This document shows positions 51,215 through 59,489 of a stretch of DNA of 64,000 nt, piece after piece. Positions within the stretch are counted from its first letter, which is position 1. Each line of letters begins with the position of its first letter. Location: contig NZ_JAPNLK010000045.1 in the NCBI RefSeq assembly GCF_026627505.1, positions 1 through 64,000 on the forward strand. Direction: 5' to 3'. The notes under the pieces were generated by a model. That model was given only the letters and a program-made list of their open reading frames with translations. It did no database searches and was not told where the DNA came from. Origin of the DNA: Streptomyces sp. H27-H5 (GTDB lineage: Bacteria > Actinomycetota > Actinomycetes > Streptomycetales > Streptomycetaceae). Made by a program: the position numbers and the translations under genes.

Positions 51215-52879
51215 TTATTCGACCCCGATGAGGAGCGGCGCCGAGTACCGTCCGCCCCGGTAGGTGACCGTGTCGACGGCCAGGTGGCCGTGTTGTACGT
51301 ATGCCTCCAGGCGGGCGGCGAGGGCGTCCGGGACGTCCTCCCCGAGCACCAGGGTGACGAGTTCGCCGCCGGAGCCGAGCATGCGGTCCAGGACGGCCTC
51401 GGCGGTCTCCGGCAGGCCGGGTCCGATGACGGCGACGTCGCCGTCGATGAGCCCGAGCACGTCCCCGGCCTGGCAGATGCCGGCGGAGGTGAAGGACTGT
51501 CGTTCGGCGACGGCGAGTTCGCCGTAGCGGGTGGCTCCGGCCGCCGCGGTCATGGCGACGACGTCCTCGTCGAAGCTGGCGTCGGGGTCGTGCACGGCGA
51601 GTGCGGCCAGGCCCTGGACCGCCGAGCGGGTGGGGATCACGGCGACCCGCACGCCGTCGGCGCGGGCCTGTTCCGCCGCGGCCGAGGCGGCCGCCCGCCA
51701 CTCGGAGTCGTTGGGCAGCAGCACCACCTCGCGGGCGTGGGCCCGGCGGATGGCGTCGACCAGGTCGGCGGGGGCCGGGGGGGCGTCGGGGCGGGCGAGG
51801 ACGGTGGTCGCGCCCGCCTCCCCGCACAGTCCGGCCAGTCCCTCGCCGGGTACGACGGCGACCGCGGCCCGCTGGGCGCGCGGGACGCCGGCCCGGCGTC
51901 GTTCGTCGCCGAAGTGGGTGATCCGGATGCGGTAGGGGCGTCCGGCGACGACGCCGGCCTCGACGGCGGCGCCCGGGTCGTCGACGTGGACGTGGACGTT
52001 CCAGAGTCCGTCGCCGCCGACCACCACGAGGGAGTCACCGAGCCCGTCGAGGCGGGCGCGCAGTTCCCCGACGGCCGGCTCGACGGCCTCCAGCAGGTAG
52101 ATCACCTCGTACGCGGGCCCACCGTGCTCCTCGGCGCACGGCTCCGGCGACCGGGGTACGGGCACGGCCCGGCCGCGGATCGGTTCGGCGGCGGGTTCCC
52201 GGCCGGACAGCGCCTGCCAGAGGGCGCCGAGCACGGCGACCAGTCCGCAGCCCCCGGCGTCGACCACCCCGGCCCGGCCCAGCGCGGCGAGCTGCCCCGG
52301 GGTCTCGGCGAGGGCCGCGCGGGCTCCGTCGTAGGCGGCGCGTGCCACGTCGGCGGCGTTGCCGGCGGCGGCCTCGGCGGCGTGGCCGGCCTTGGCCGCG
52401 GCCGCGGCGACGGTGAGCATGGTCCCCTCGACGGGGTGCGCGACGGCCTGGTAGGCCTCCTCGGCGGCCCGGGTGAGGGCCCGCGCCAGGAGCGGGCCGG
52501 GGTCGCGTCCCTCGGGTTCGGCGCCGAGCACGTCGGCGACGCCGCGGAGCAGTTGGGCGAGGATCGTCCCGGAGTTGCCCCGGGCGCCCGTCAGGGCGCC
52601 GTACGCGTAGGCCCGCACGGCCTCGGCCAGGGACAGGGGATCGGGAGCGGGCGTGGCGTCGGTCACGTCGCCGGAGGCCGAGGCGAAGGCGGCGGCCAGC
52701 TCGCGGGCGGCCGATTCGGCGGTCAGGTAGAGGTTGGTGCCGGTGTCCGCGTCGGCCACGGGGTAGACGTTGATCGCGTCGATGTCCTCGCGGGCCCGGC
52801 CCAGGGCGGTCAGGGCGAGCGAGCTCCAGGTGCGCACCGCTTCGGCGTCGAGGGTGTGCGGCTGAGGCTCGTAAGGCAC
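51215..52879 (-). CDS. DAK2-domain protein, FakA-like kinase
   Basis: The 554-residue protein begins with a DAK2/DhaL nucleotide-binding domain (about 1-210) bearing VADADTGTNLYLT and GALTGARGNSGTIL. A middle domain and a C-terminal domain (about 350-554) match the FakA/YloV architecture. FakA phosphorylates fatty acids held by FakB (DegV) in Firmicutes; equivalence in Streptomyces is inferred. The GTG at 52879 has AAGGAGG upstream. The gene precedes recG by 37 bases, a widespread neighbourhood. Confidence 0.87.
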   Translation of the reverse strand: MPYEPQPHTLDAEAVRTWSSLALTALGRAREDIDAINVYPVADADTGTNLYLTAESAARELAAAFASASGDVTDATPAPDPLSLAEAVRAYAYGALTGARGNSGTILAQLLRGVADVLGAEPEGRDPGPLLARALTRAAEEAYQAVAHPVEGTMLTVAAAAAKAGHAAEAAAGNAADVARAAYDGARAALAETPGQLAALGRAGVVDAGGCGLVAVLGALWQALSGREPAAEPIRGRAVPVPRSPEPCAEEHGGPAYEVIYLLEAVEPAVGELRARLDGLGDSLVVVGGDGLWNVHVHVDDPGAAVEAGVVAGRPYRIRITHFGDERRRAGVPRAQRAAVAVVPGEGLAGLCGEAGATTVLARPDAPPAPADLVDAIRRAHAREVVLLPNDSEWRAAASAAAEQARADGVRVAVIPTRSAVQGLAALAVHDPDASFDEDVVAMTAAAGATRYGELAVAERQSFTSAGICQAGDVLGLIDGDVAVIGPGLPETAEAVLDRMLGSGGELVTLVLGEDVPDALAARLEAYVQHGHLAVDTVTYRGGRYSAPLLIGVE

Positions 52880-52980
52880 CGGGCGTTCCTCCTTGTGCGG
52901 GCCGGGGTTCACCGCAGGGTAACCAAGGGTGGTCGGCGCCTCGGGGCCGCGGGGCGTGGTCGGCGGGCGCCATGGTAGTT

Positions 52981-53009
52981 TTCTTGGACCGGCGCAGACG
53001 TTGTATGCT
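52981..53009 (+). promoter_or_regulatory. Probable rpmB promoter
   Basis: TTCTTG (52981-52986) and TATGCT (53004-53009) are 17 bases apart, leaving a leader of about 105 bases before rpmB. The -10 fits the Streptomyces housekeeping consensus. Confidence 0.5.
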
Positions 53010-53120
53010 GCTCCGGTTGCCCGATGAGAGTCGGGCCATTCCCCCGGCAAACCACTTCGGATCTCTGATTCCGGTGCGCCGGATTCACTGTAAGTGCATC
53101 TGAAGTCTTTGGAGTGACCT

Positions 53121-53306
53121 GTGGCTGCCAACTGCGACGTTTGCGCCAAGGGGCCGAGCTTCGGCAACAGCATCTCCCACTCGCACCGCCGCACCTCGCG
53201 TCGCTGGAACCCGAACATCCAGCGCGTCCGTGCCGTGGTCAATGGGACGCCGAAGCGCCTCAACGCCTGCACCTCGTGCATCAAGGCCGGCAAGGTCTCG
53301 CGCTGA
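53121..53306 (+). CDS. rpmB: Ribosomal protein L28
   Basis: This 61-residue protein starts at a GTG with GGAG upstream. The sequence VAANCDVCAKGPSFGNSISH and CTSC pattern show the zinc-binding (C+) form. It is transcribed alone, divergent from the DAK2 gene, with a terminator 38 bases after the stop. Confidence 0.96.
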   Translation: MAANCDVCAKGPSFGNSISHSHRRTSRRWNPNIQRVRAVVNGTPKRLNACTSCIKAGKVSR

Positions 53307-53343
53307 CGCCTCACGTCGGAGCGCAGCCCTTTCCGGTTGCCAA

Positions 53344-53374
53344 GAAGGCCGGTCCACCTGGTGGGCCGGCCTTT
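53344..53374 (+). terminator. Terminator after rpmB
   Basis: AAGGCCGGTCCACC pairs with GGTGGGCCGGCCTT (one wobble), followed by a T-run (TTTT). A classic intrinsic terminator. Confidence 0.85.
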
Positions 53375-53396
53375 TGCCTTGCCTGAGCGAGCGCGG

Positions 53397-53435
53397 AGAG
53401 CTCCCGGGAACCCGTCGAGGGTTCCCGGGAGCTCT
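53397..53435 (-). terminator. Terminator after thiD
   Basis: AGAGCTCCCGGGAACCC pairs perfectly with GGGTTCCCGGGAGCTCT (17 bp) around GTCGA. It starts nine bases past the thiD stop. Confidence 0.8.
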
Positions 53436-53443
53436 TCGCGCGT

Positions 53444-54244
53444 TCAGGCCCGCCAACGCCAGGCGTGGTCCACGGGGCCGATGCCGGCGCCGAGCGCGAA
53501 GCCGGCGGCGATGGCCCCGGTGACGTAGTCCTTGGCCTCGGTGACGGCGTCGGGGACGTCGAGTCCCTTGGCGAGGCCCGCCGCGATCGCGCTCGCGAGG
53601 GTGCAGCCCGTGCCGTGGGTGTGCCGGTTGTCGTGCCGGGGTGCGCGCAGCCACCGCTCGTCGGATCCGTCGGTGAGCAGGTCCACGGCCTGGTCGCCGT
53701 GGTCCCGCAGGTGTCCGCCCTTGATCAGCGCCCACCGGGGGCCGTGACCGAGGATCGCGTCGGCCGCCCGCCGCATGTCGTCCTCCGTCTCCACCACCAG
53801 GCCGGTGAGGCGGGTCACCTCGTCGAGGTTCGGGGTGGCCACGGTGGCCCGCGGCAGGAGTTCCTCGCGTACGGCGTCCAGCGCCGAGTCGGCGAGCAGC
53901 GCGTCCCCGTGCTTGGAGACGCCGACGGGGTCCACGACCGCCGGGGCCGGGGTGCCGGCCAGCAGTTCGGCGACGGTCTCCACCAGCGACGCGGAGGACA
54001 GCATCCCGGTCTTGACGGCCTGGACGCCGATGTCGTCCACCACGGCCCGGTACTGGGCCGTCACGGCCTCCGCGGGCAGTTCCCAGGCCCCGTGGACGCC
54101 GAGCGAGTTCTGGGCCGTCACGGCGGTCAGCACGCTCATCCCGTGCACGCCGAGTGCCAGCATCGTCTTGAGGTCGGCCTGGATGCCCGCGCCGCCGCCG
54201 GAGTCCGATCCGGCGACGGTCAGGCACAGCGGCGGACGGTTCAT
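53444..54244 (-). CDS. thiD: Hydroxymethylpyrimidine kinase ThiD
   Basis: This 266-residue ribokinase-type enzyme phosphorylates HMP and HMP-P for thiamine synthesis. It has the N-terminal AGSDSGGGAGIQADLK and the C-terminal HTHGTGCTLASAIAA with the catalytic Asp nearby. Its ATG overlaps the thiL stop (TGATG). ThiD and ThiL, encoded together, act on the pyrimidine branch and the last thiamine step. Confidence 0.94.
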   Translation of the reverse strand: MNRPPLCLTVAGSDSGGGAGIQADLKTMLALGVHGMSVLTAVTAQNSLGVHGAWELPAEAVTAQYRAVVDDIGVQAVKTGMLSSASLVETVAELLAGTPAPAVVDPVGVSKHGDALLADSALDAVREELLPRATVATPNLDEVTRLTGLVVETEDDMRRAADAILGHGPRWALIKGGHLRDHGDQAVDLLTDGSDERWLRAPRHDNRHTHGTGCTLASAIAAGLAKGLDVPDAVTEAKDYVTGAIAAGFALGAGIGPVDHAWRWRA

Positions 54245-55224
54245 CGCGCGGGCTCCTCGGCGGTCGGGTCGGCGCCGAAGTGGTCCCAGCCGCCGGTGCT
54301 GGTCCAGGGCGCGCCGTCCACGGTCACCTGGGGGACGGCGGAGCGGTTCTGGACCTCTCCGATGACCTTCCAGCGGGCGGGCAGTTTCACGTCGGGCGGG
54401 AAGGTGGCCACGATGGCGTGGTCCTCTCCCCCGGTCAGGACCCACTGGAGCGGGTCCACGCCGACGGCCTGGCCGATGTCGTGCATCTGGCTGGGGATGT
54501 CGACGGCCGCCGAGCGCAGGTCGATCCGTACCTTGCTGGCCTCGGCGATGTGCCCGAGGTCCGCGACGAGGCCGTCGCTGACGTCGGTCATGGCGGTGGC
54601 GCCGAGTCCGGCGGCGGCGGGGCCCGCGTGGTACGGCGGTTCCGGGCGTCGGTGCGCCTCGACGAAGGCCCGCGGGGAGCGGAAGCCGCGCGAGAGGACC
54701 GCGAAGCCGGCCGCGGACCAGCCCAGCCAGCCGGTGACGGCCACCACGTCGCCGGGCTGGGCGCCGGAGCGCAGCACGGGCTCGTGGTTGCGCAGGTCCC
54801 CGAGGGCGGTGATGGCGACGGTGATGGTGTCGCCCCGTACGACGTCGCCGCCGACCACGGCCGCGCCCGCGACCTGGCATTCGTCGCGGATGCCATCCAT
54901 CAGCTCGGTGGGCCAGGTGACCGGCAGTTCGGCCGGGACGACGAGGCCGAGGAGCAGTGCGGTCGGCACCGCGCCCATCGCCGCGATGTCGGCGAGGTTC
55001 TGCGCGGCGGCCTTGCGGCCGACGTCGTAGGCCGTGGACCAGTCGCGCCGGAAGTGCCGGCCTTCCAGCAGGATGTCCGTGCTCGCCACGACCCGCCGGT
55101 CGGGGGCCGACACCACCGCGGCGTCGTCGCCGGGTCCGAGCCGGACCGCCGGGGTGGTGGTGAGCCGTGAGGTGAGCTCTCGAATGAGCCCGAACTCCCC
55201 CAGCTCGCCCACAGTGCCCTTCAT
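54241..55224 (-). CDS. thiL: Thiamine-monophosphate kinase ThiL
   Basis: This 327-residue enzyme makes thiamine diphosphate from thiamine phosphate. It has RLGPGDDAAVVSAPDRRVV and TDVSDGLVADLGHIAEAS, the metal and ATP sites of the PurM-like family. The first residues ELGEFGLIRELTSRL are typical. It is divergent from the Lrp-like gene across 245 bases with no gene. Confidence 0.94.
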   Translation of the reverse strand: MKGTVGELGEFGLIRELTSRLTTTPAVRLGPGDDAAVVSAPDRRVVASTDILLEGRHFRRDWSTAYDVGRKAAAQNLADIAAMGAVPTALLLGLVVPAELPVTWPTELMDGIRDECQVAGAAVVGGDVVRGDTITVAITALGDLRNHEPVLRSGAQPGDVVAVTGWLGWSAAGFAVLSRGFRSPRAFVEAHRRPEPPYHAGPAAAGLGATAMTDVSDGLVADLGHIAEASKVRIDLRSAAVDIPSQMHDIGQAVGVDPLQWVLTGGEDHAIVATFPPDVKLPARWKVIGEVQNRSAVPQVTVDGAPWTSTGGWDHFGADPTAEEPAR

Positions 55225-55469
55225 CGCTGTGCCCCTTCTTGCCCAGTCCGCTTGCGGTCGCGAGCCGTCACAGCTCTGGGTACCGTCAACAGATACGTCA
55301 ACTTCTGCTCTCCGTGCGCCTCGCCGTGCGTGGAGCCGGGCTCGCGGGTCTCCCCGTGACGCTCGGCGACGCGGTACCGTGGCGTCCCTTCTTGCTCGGG
55401 CCCACCCGATGTCCCCGGGCCCACCCGAAGGTTAGGGGAAATGATCCTCGTGGCCGCCCTGGAGGTTCC

Positions 55470-55703
55470 GTGGTACAGGCGTACATCCTCATTCAGACCG
55501 AGGTGGGCAAGGCGTCGTTCGTCGCCGAGTCCATCGGCCAGATCCCGGGGGTGATCCAGGCCGAGGACGTGACGGGCCCGTACGACGTGATCGTGCGCGC
55601 CCAGGCGGACACCGTCGACGATCTCGGCCGCATGGTGGTCGCCAAGGTCCAGCAGGTGGAGGGGATCACCCGCACCTTGACCTGCCCGGTGGTCCATCTG
55701 TAG
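55470..55703 (+). CDS. Stand-alone Lrp/AsnC ligand-binding (RAM) domain protein
   Basis: The product has 77 residues from the GTG at 55470, preceded by GGAGG. The sequence VQAYILIQTEVGKASFVAESI and GPYDVIVRAQADTVDDLGRMV is the effector-binding half of Lrp/AsnC regulators without any DNA-binding domain. Such proteins may bind amino acids or pair with full-length Lrp proteins. It is divergent from thiL. The role is unknown. Confidence 0.85.
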   Translation: MVQAYILIQTEVGKASFVAESIGQIPGVIQAEDVTGPYDVIVRAQADTVDDLGRMVVAKVQQVEGITRTLTCPVVHL

Positions 55704-55711
55704 CCCCCGTC

Positions 55712-55717
55712 TACTCT
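55712..55717 (+). promoter_or_regulatory. -10 element for a leaderless lipoprotein transcript
   Basis: TACTCT is six bases before the GTG at 55724, too close for a ribosome binding site. The mRNA probably starts at the initiation codon, a common arrangement in Streptomyces. Confidence 0.5.
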
Positions 55718-55723
55718 TGGCCG

Positions 55724-56227
55724 GTGATGTCCCTCCACCGCCGGCCCCTCCGTCTACTGGCCCTTCCCGCCTGCGCGGTCCTGCTGGCTCTCGCCGGCTG
55801 TTCCTCGGGCGATGCCGAGGCCCGGGTGGATCCGCCGCCCACGCCGCCCGCCGACGTCGCGGGGCTCTGTGCGGCACTGCACGAGGAGCTCCCGGAGAAG
55901 GTGGCCGGCCTGGCGCGGACCACCACCCGACCCGAGTCGGATCTGACCGCCGCGTGGGGCGGCTCGGCGATCGTACTGCGGTGCGGTATCCCCAAGCCGC
56001 CCAAGATGTCGGATCCGAAGCAGGACGGCGTCGAGGTCAACGGAGTCGGCTGGTTGCTGGAGAAGCTTCCCGCCGACGAGGGCGGCGGTTTCCGGTTCAC
56101 CACCGGGGCGCGGCTGGCGTACACGGAGGTCCGGGTCGACAAGGAGCATGCCACGGATGCGGGGATGCTGGTCGATCTCTCCGCGGCCATCGCCAAGACC
56201 GTGCCCGTGGGCATCTCCTCGTACTGA
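55724..56227 (+). CDS. Lipoprotein of the DUF3515 type
   Basis: This 167-residue protein has a signal peptide and lipobox LALAGC with Cys26. The mature part has two further Cys, probably disulphide-linked, and VNGVGWLLEKLP and RLAYTEVRVDKEH segments. It is a conserved actinobacterial lipoprotein of unknown role beside ddl. The GTG at 55724 and ATG at 55727 are adjacent starts; a leaderless promoter favours the first. Confidence 0.8.
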   Translation: MMSLHRRPLRLLALPACAVLLALAGCSSGDAEARVDPPPTPPADVAGLCAALHEELPEKVAGLARTTTRPESDLTAAWGGSAIVLRCGIPKPPKMSDPKQDGVEVNGVGWLLEKLPADEGGGFRFTTGARLAYTEVRVDKEHATDAGMLVDLSAAIAKTVPVGISSY

Positions 56228-56277
56228 GTCGTCCGACCCGACGGGGGCCGCGCCGTGCGGTCTCCCCCACTCATGAT

Positions 56278-56307
56278 GACCGCCCGCCGGGATCCCGGCG
56301 GGCGGTC
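56278..56307. terminator. Perfect palindrome between the lipoprotein gene and ddl
   Basis: The sequence from 56278 to 56307 is an exact 30-base palindrome centred on GATC, with arms GACCGCCCGCCGGGA. It lies between convergent genes and probably terminates both. Confidence 0.7.
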
Positions 56308-56342
56308 GTCGTGTGCGTGCGGTCGGGCCGGCGCCGGGTCGT

Positions 56343-57500
56343 CTAGCGCAGCCCGGTGGAGCGGCGCAGCGCGGCCTGGATCAGGCGGTCCACCAGCTCC
56401 GGGTATTCGATGCCGGACTCCTGCCACATGCGCGGGTACATGGAGATCGGGGTGAAGCCCGGCATGGTGTTGATCTCGTTGATGACGAAGGTGCCGTCCT
56501 CCGTGAGGAAGAAGTCGGCGCGCACCAGGCCCTCGCAGGACGCGGCGTCGAAGGCCTCGACGGCGAGCCGGCGCACCTCGGCGGTCTGCTCCGCGGTGAG
56601 CGGGGCGGGGACGATCCCGGAGGCGGAGTCGATGTACTTCGCCTCGAAGTCGTAGAAGTCGTGGCTGGAGACCGGCGGGATCTCGGCGGGGACGCTCGCG
56701 CGCGGCCCGTCCTCGAACTCCAGGACCCCGCACTCGATCTCGCGGCCGCGCAGCAGCGCCTCCACGATGATCTTCGGGTCGTGGCGGCGGGCCTCTTCGA
56801 TCGCGGCGTCCAGGCCGGACGCGTCCTCCACCTTGGTGATGCCGATGGAGGAGCCCGCGCGGGCGGGCTTCACGAACAGCGGCCAGCCGTGTTCGGCGGC
56901 GAAGTCCAGGACCTTGGCGGTGGCGGCGGACCGGTCGGCCTCCCACTCGCGCGGGCGGACGGTCACGTACGGGCCGACGTTCAGCCCGAAGGACGTGAAC
57001 ACCCGCTTCATGTAGTCCTTGTCCTGGCCGACGGCCGAGGCGAGGACGCCGGAGCCGACGTAGGGGATGCCGGAGAGTTCCAGCAGGCCCTGGAGGGTGC
57101 CGTCCTCGCCGTACGGGCCGTGCAGCACGGGGAAGACGACGTCGACCTCGCCGAGGGCCTTGGGAACGGCGCCCGGCTCGGTGTAGACGACCTCGCGGTT
57201 GGCCGGGTCGACGGACAGGACGACGCTGCCGTCCTCGGAGTCGGCCAGGTCCTCGACGCTCGGGAGCACCCGCTCGGCGATCGCCATGCGGGAGGGCTCG
57301 TCGGCGGTCAGCGCCCACCGGCCGTCGGTGGTGATGCCGATGGGCAGCACCTCGTACTTGGACCGGTCGATGGACCGCAGCACGGCGCCCGCCGTGACGA
57401 CCGAGATGGCGTGTTCCGAGCTGCGGCCGCCGAACACGACGGCCACGCGGGGCTTGCGGCCCTGCTGCTCAGGGGTCTGGGGGAGGTTCTCGCTGCTCAT
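56343..57500 (-). CDS. ddl: D-alanine--D-alanine ligase
   Basis: This 385-residue ATP-grasp enzyme makes the D-Ala-D-Ala unit of peptidoglycan. It has RVAVVFGGRSSEHAISVVTA at the start, HGPYGEDGTLQGLLEL, and the ATP-binding LFVKPARAGSSIGITKV. The C-terminal FVINEINTMPGFTPISMYP is the metal site. It is 39 bases after gpsA and is the last gene of a plsC-gpsA-ddl run. Confidence 0.95.
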   Translation of the reverse strand: MSSENLPQTPEQQGRKPRVAVVFGGRSSEHAISVVTAGAVLRSIDRSKYEVLPIGITTDGRWALTADEPSRMAIAERVLPSVEDLADSEDGSVVLSVDPANREVVYTEPGAVPKALGEVDVVFPVLHGPYGEDGTLQGLLELSGIPYVGSGVLASAVGQDKDYMKRVFTSFGLNVGPYVTVRPREWEADRSAATAKVLDFAAEHGWPLFVKPARAGSSIGITKVEDASGLDAAIEEARRHDPKIIVEALLRGREIECGVLEFEDGPRASVPAEIPPVSSHDFYDFEAKYIDSASGIVPAPLTAEQTAEVRRLAVEAFDAASCEGLVRADFFLTEDGTFVINEINTMPGFTPISMYPRMWQESGIEYPELVDRLIQAALRRSTGLR

Positions 57501-57539
57501 ATCGCCACGAGAGTACCCGCTCAGACGTCCGGAATGGAG

Positions 57540-58550
57540 TCAGCGCCGTTCCGGTTTGGCGCTGCGCCCCATGAGTTCCTTGAGCGCGACCAGCGTGGGC
57601 TTCCCGTGGTGCACGATGTCGACCACCGTGTCGGTGATCGGCATGTCCACTCCGTACCGGCGTGCCAGATCCGCCACGGACTGGCAGGACTTGACCCCTT
57701 CCGCGGTCTGTCGGGTGACCGCGATGGTCTCCTCCAGGGTCATCCCGCGGCCCAGGTTGATGCCGAAGGTGTGATTGCGGGAGAGCGGCGAGGAGCAGGT
57801 GGCGACGAGGTCGCCGAGCCCCGCGAGACCGGAGAACGTGAGCGGGTCGGCGCCCATCGCGAGGCCCAGGCGGGTGGCTTCGGCGAGGCCGCGGGTGATG
57901 AGCGAGCCCTTGGTGTTGTCGCCGAGGCCCATGCCGTCCGCGATGCCGACGGCGAGGCCGATGACGTTCTTGACGGCGCCGCCGAGTTCGCAGCCGATGA
58001 CGTCGGTGCTCGTGTACGGGCGGAAGTACGGGGTGTGGCAGGCGGCCTGGAGGCGCCGGGCCACGGCGTCGTCCACGCAGGCCACCACGGAGGCGGCGGG
58101 CTGGCGGGCGACGATCTCGCGGGCCAGGTTGGGGCCGGTGACCACGGCGACGCGCTCGGCGGGGACCTTGGCCACCTCCTCGATGACCTCGCTCATCCGC
58201 TTGGCGGTGCCGAGTTCGATGCCCTTCATGAGGGACACGAGCACGGTGTCGGGCGCCAGCAGGGGCGCCCACTCGGCGAGGTTGCCGCGCAGGGTCTGGG
58301 AGGGCACGGCGAGGACCGTGAAGTGGGCGCCCCGGGCCGCCTCGGCCGGGTCGGTGGTGGCCCGGATGTTGGCGGGGAGTTCGACGCCGGGGAAGTAGTC
58401 CGGGTTGGTCCGGTCGTTGTTGACGGCGTCCACCAGCTCCTGGCGGCGGCCCCACATCGTCACCTCGCAGCCGGCGTCGGCGAGCACGACGGCGAACGCC
58501 GTGCCCCACGAGCCGGTTCCGAACACGGTTGCCTTCACGGGACCTGTCAC
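57540..58550 (-). CDS. gpsA: Glycerol-3-phosphate dehydrogenase GpsA
   Basis: The 336-residue NAD(P)-dependent enzyme supplies sn-glycerol-3-phosphate for phospholipids. It has VFGTGSWGTAFAVVLADAG (dinucleotide binding), GGAVKNVIGLAVGIADG with the catalytic Lys, and SRNHTFG. The GTG at 58550 overlaps the plsC stop (GTGA) and has GGAGGG six bases upstream. Its product feeds the acyltransferase encoded just before it. Confidence 0.95.
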   Translation of the reverse strand: MTGPVKATVFGTGSWGTAFAVVLADAGCEVTMWGRRQELVDAVNNDRTNPDYFPGVELPANIRATTDPAEAARGAHFTVLAVPSQTLRGNLAEWAPLLAPDTVLVSLMKGIELGTAKRMSEVIEEVAKVPAERVAVVTGPNLAREIVARQPAASVVACVDDAVARRLQAACHTPYFRPYTSTDVIGCELGGAVKNVIGLAVGIADGMGLGDNTKGSLITRGLAEATRLGLAMGADPLTFSGLAGLGDLVATCSSPLSRNHTFGINLGRGMTLEETIAVTRQTAEGVKSCQSVADLARRYGVDMPITDTVVDIVHHGKPTLVALKELMGRSAKPERR

Positions 58551-59299
58551 TTCTTGCCCTCCCCCGCGGCGTTGCGCCGCTGCTGCGCCCTGGCTTGGCG
58601 ATGGTCGTACGGCTGCGCGGGCGCGCTTTCGCCCCGCAACTCCTCCAGCAGCTCGGTGATGGCCGCCATGATGACCTCGGTGACCTCCTTGAGCACGTCC
58701 GGGGTGGGTTCCCGGCCGTGGAAGGCGGAGAGGTCGACGGGCGGTCCGGCGAGCACCTGGAGTGTCTTGCGCGGGAACAGCCGGAGCTTGTCCGTCTTCG
58801 CGTAGGGCGGCATCGCGAGATTCGCGCCCCATTGGGCCACCGGAATGACCGGGGCCTTGGTGATCAGTGCCACGCGGGCGGCGCCGGTCTTGCCGGCCAT
58901 CGGCCACATGTCGGGATCGCGGGTGAGGGTGCCTTCCGGGTAAAAGGCCACGCATTCACCGCTCTCGATGGCCGCGACGGCCGCCCTGAATGCGTCGAGG
59001 GCGTTGGTGGTCTCCCGGTACACGGGGATCTGACCGGAACCACGGAGGATCATGCCGACAAAAGGCACCTTGAAGAGGCCGGCCTTCGCGAGCAATCGGG
59101 GCACCCGGCCGGTGTTGTACTGGAAGTGCGCGTACGAGAGCGGGTCCAGATACGAGTTGTGATTGACGGCGGTGATAAATCCCCCGTCGGCCGGAATGTG
59201 CTCCATTCCCCGCCAGTCCCGCTTGAAGAGCACTACCAGCGGCGGTTTCGCGATGACCGCCGCCAGGCGGTACCAGAAACCGATTCTGCGGCGGGACAC
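58547..59299 (-). CDS. plsC: 1-acylglycerol-3-phosphate acyltransferase, PlsC family
   Basis: This 250-residue membrane-associated enzyme carries the HX4D motif in NHNSYLDPL, the glycerolipid-binding GQIPVYR and FYPEGTLTRD. The GTG at 59299 has GAGGAAGG upstream; the frame extends upward without homology. The C-terminal tail is Gln/Arg-rich. It makes phosphatidate precursors from the GpsA product. Confidence 0.93.
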   Translation of the reverse strand: MSRRRIGFWYRLAAVIAKPPLVVLFKRDWRGMEHIPADGGFITAVNHNSYLDPLSYAHFQYNTGRVPRLLAKAGLFKVPFVGMILRGSGQIPVYRETTNALDAFRAAVAAIESGECVAFYPEGTLTRDPDMWPMAGKTGAARVALITKAPVIPVAQWGANLAMPPYAKTDKLRLFPRKTLQVLAGPPVDLSAFHGREPTPDVLKEVTEVIMAAITELLEELRGESAPAQPYDHRQARAQQRRNAAGEGKK

Positions 59300-59489
59300 T
59301 CGAACACCTTCCTCTAGGACCGGTGCGCGGCTTGGGCACCTCGTCGGCCGGACAAGTGTGGCCCCAGGCCCGGTCTCTGTCGAGAACACCGTACGCCCCG
59401 CTCACACCGCCCGGCCTCCCCTCTGCCCGGGTGGAGGTGACAATGGGCCGACTGATGACCTGGCCATGACCTGACGATGGCTTGAGCGC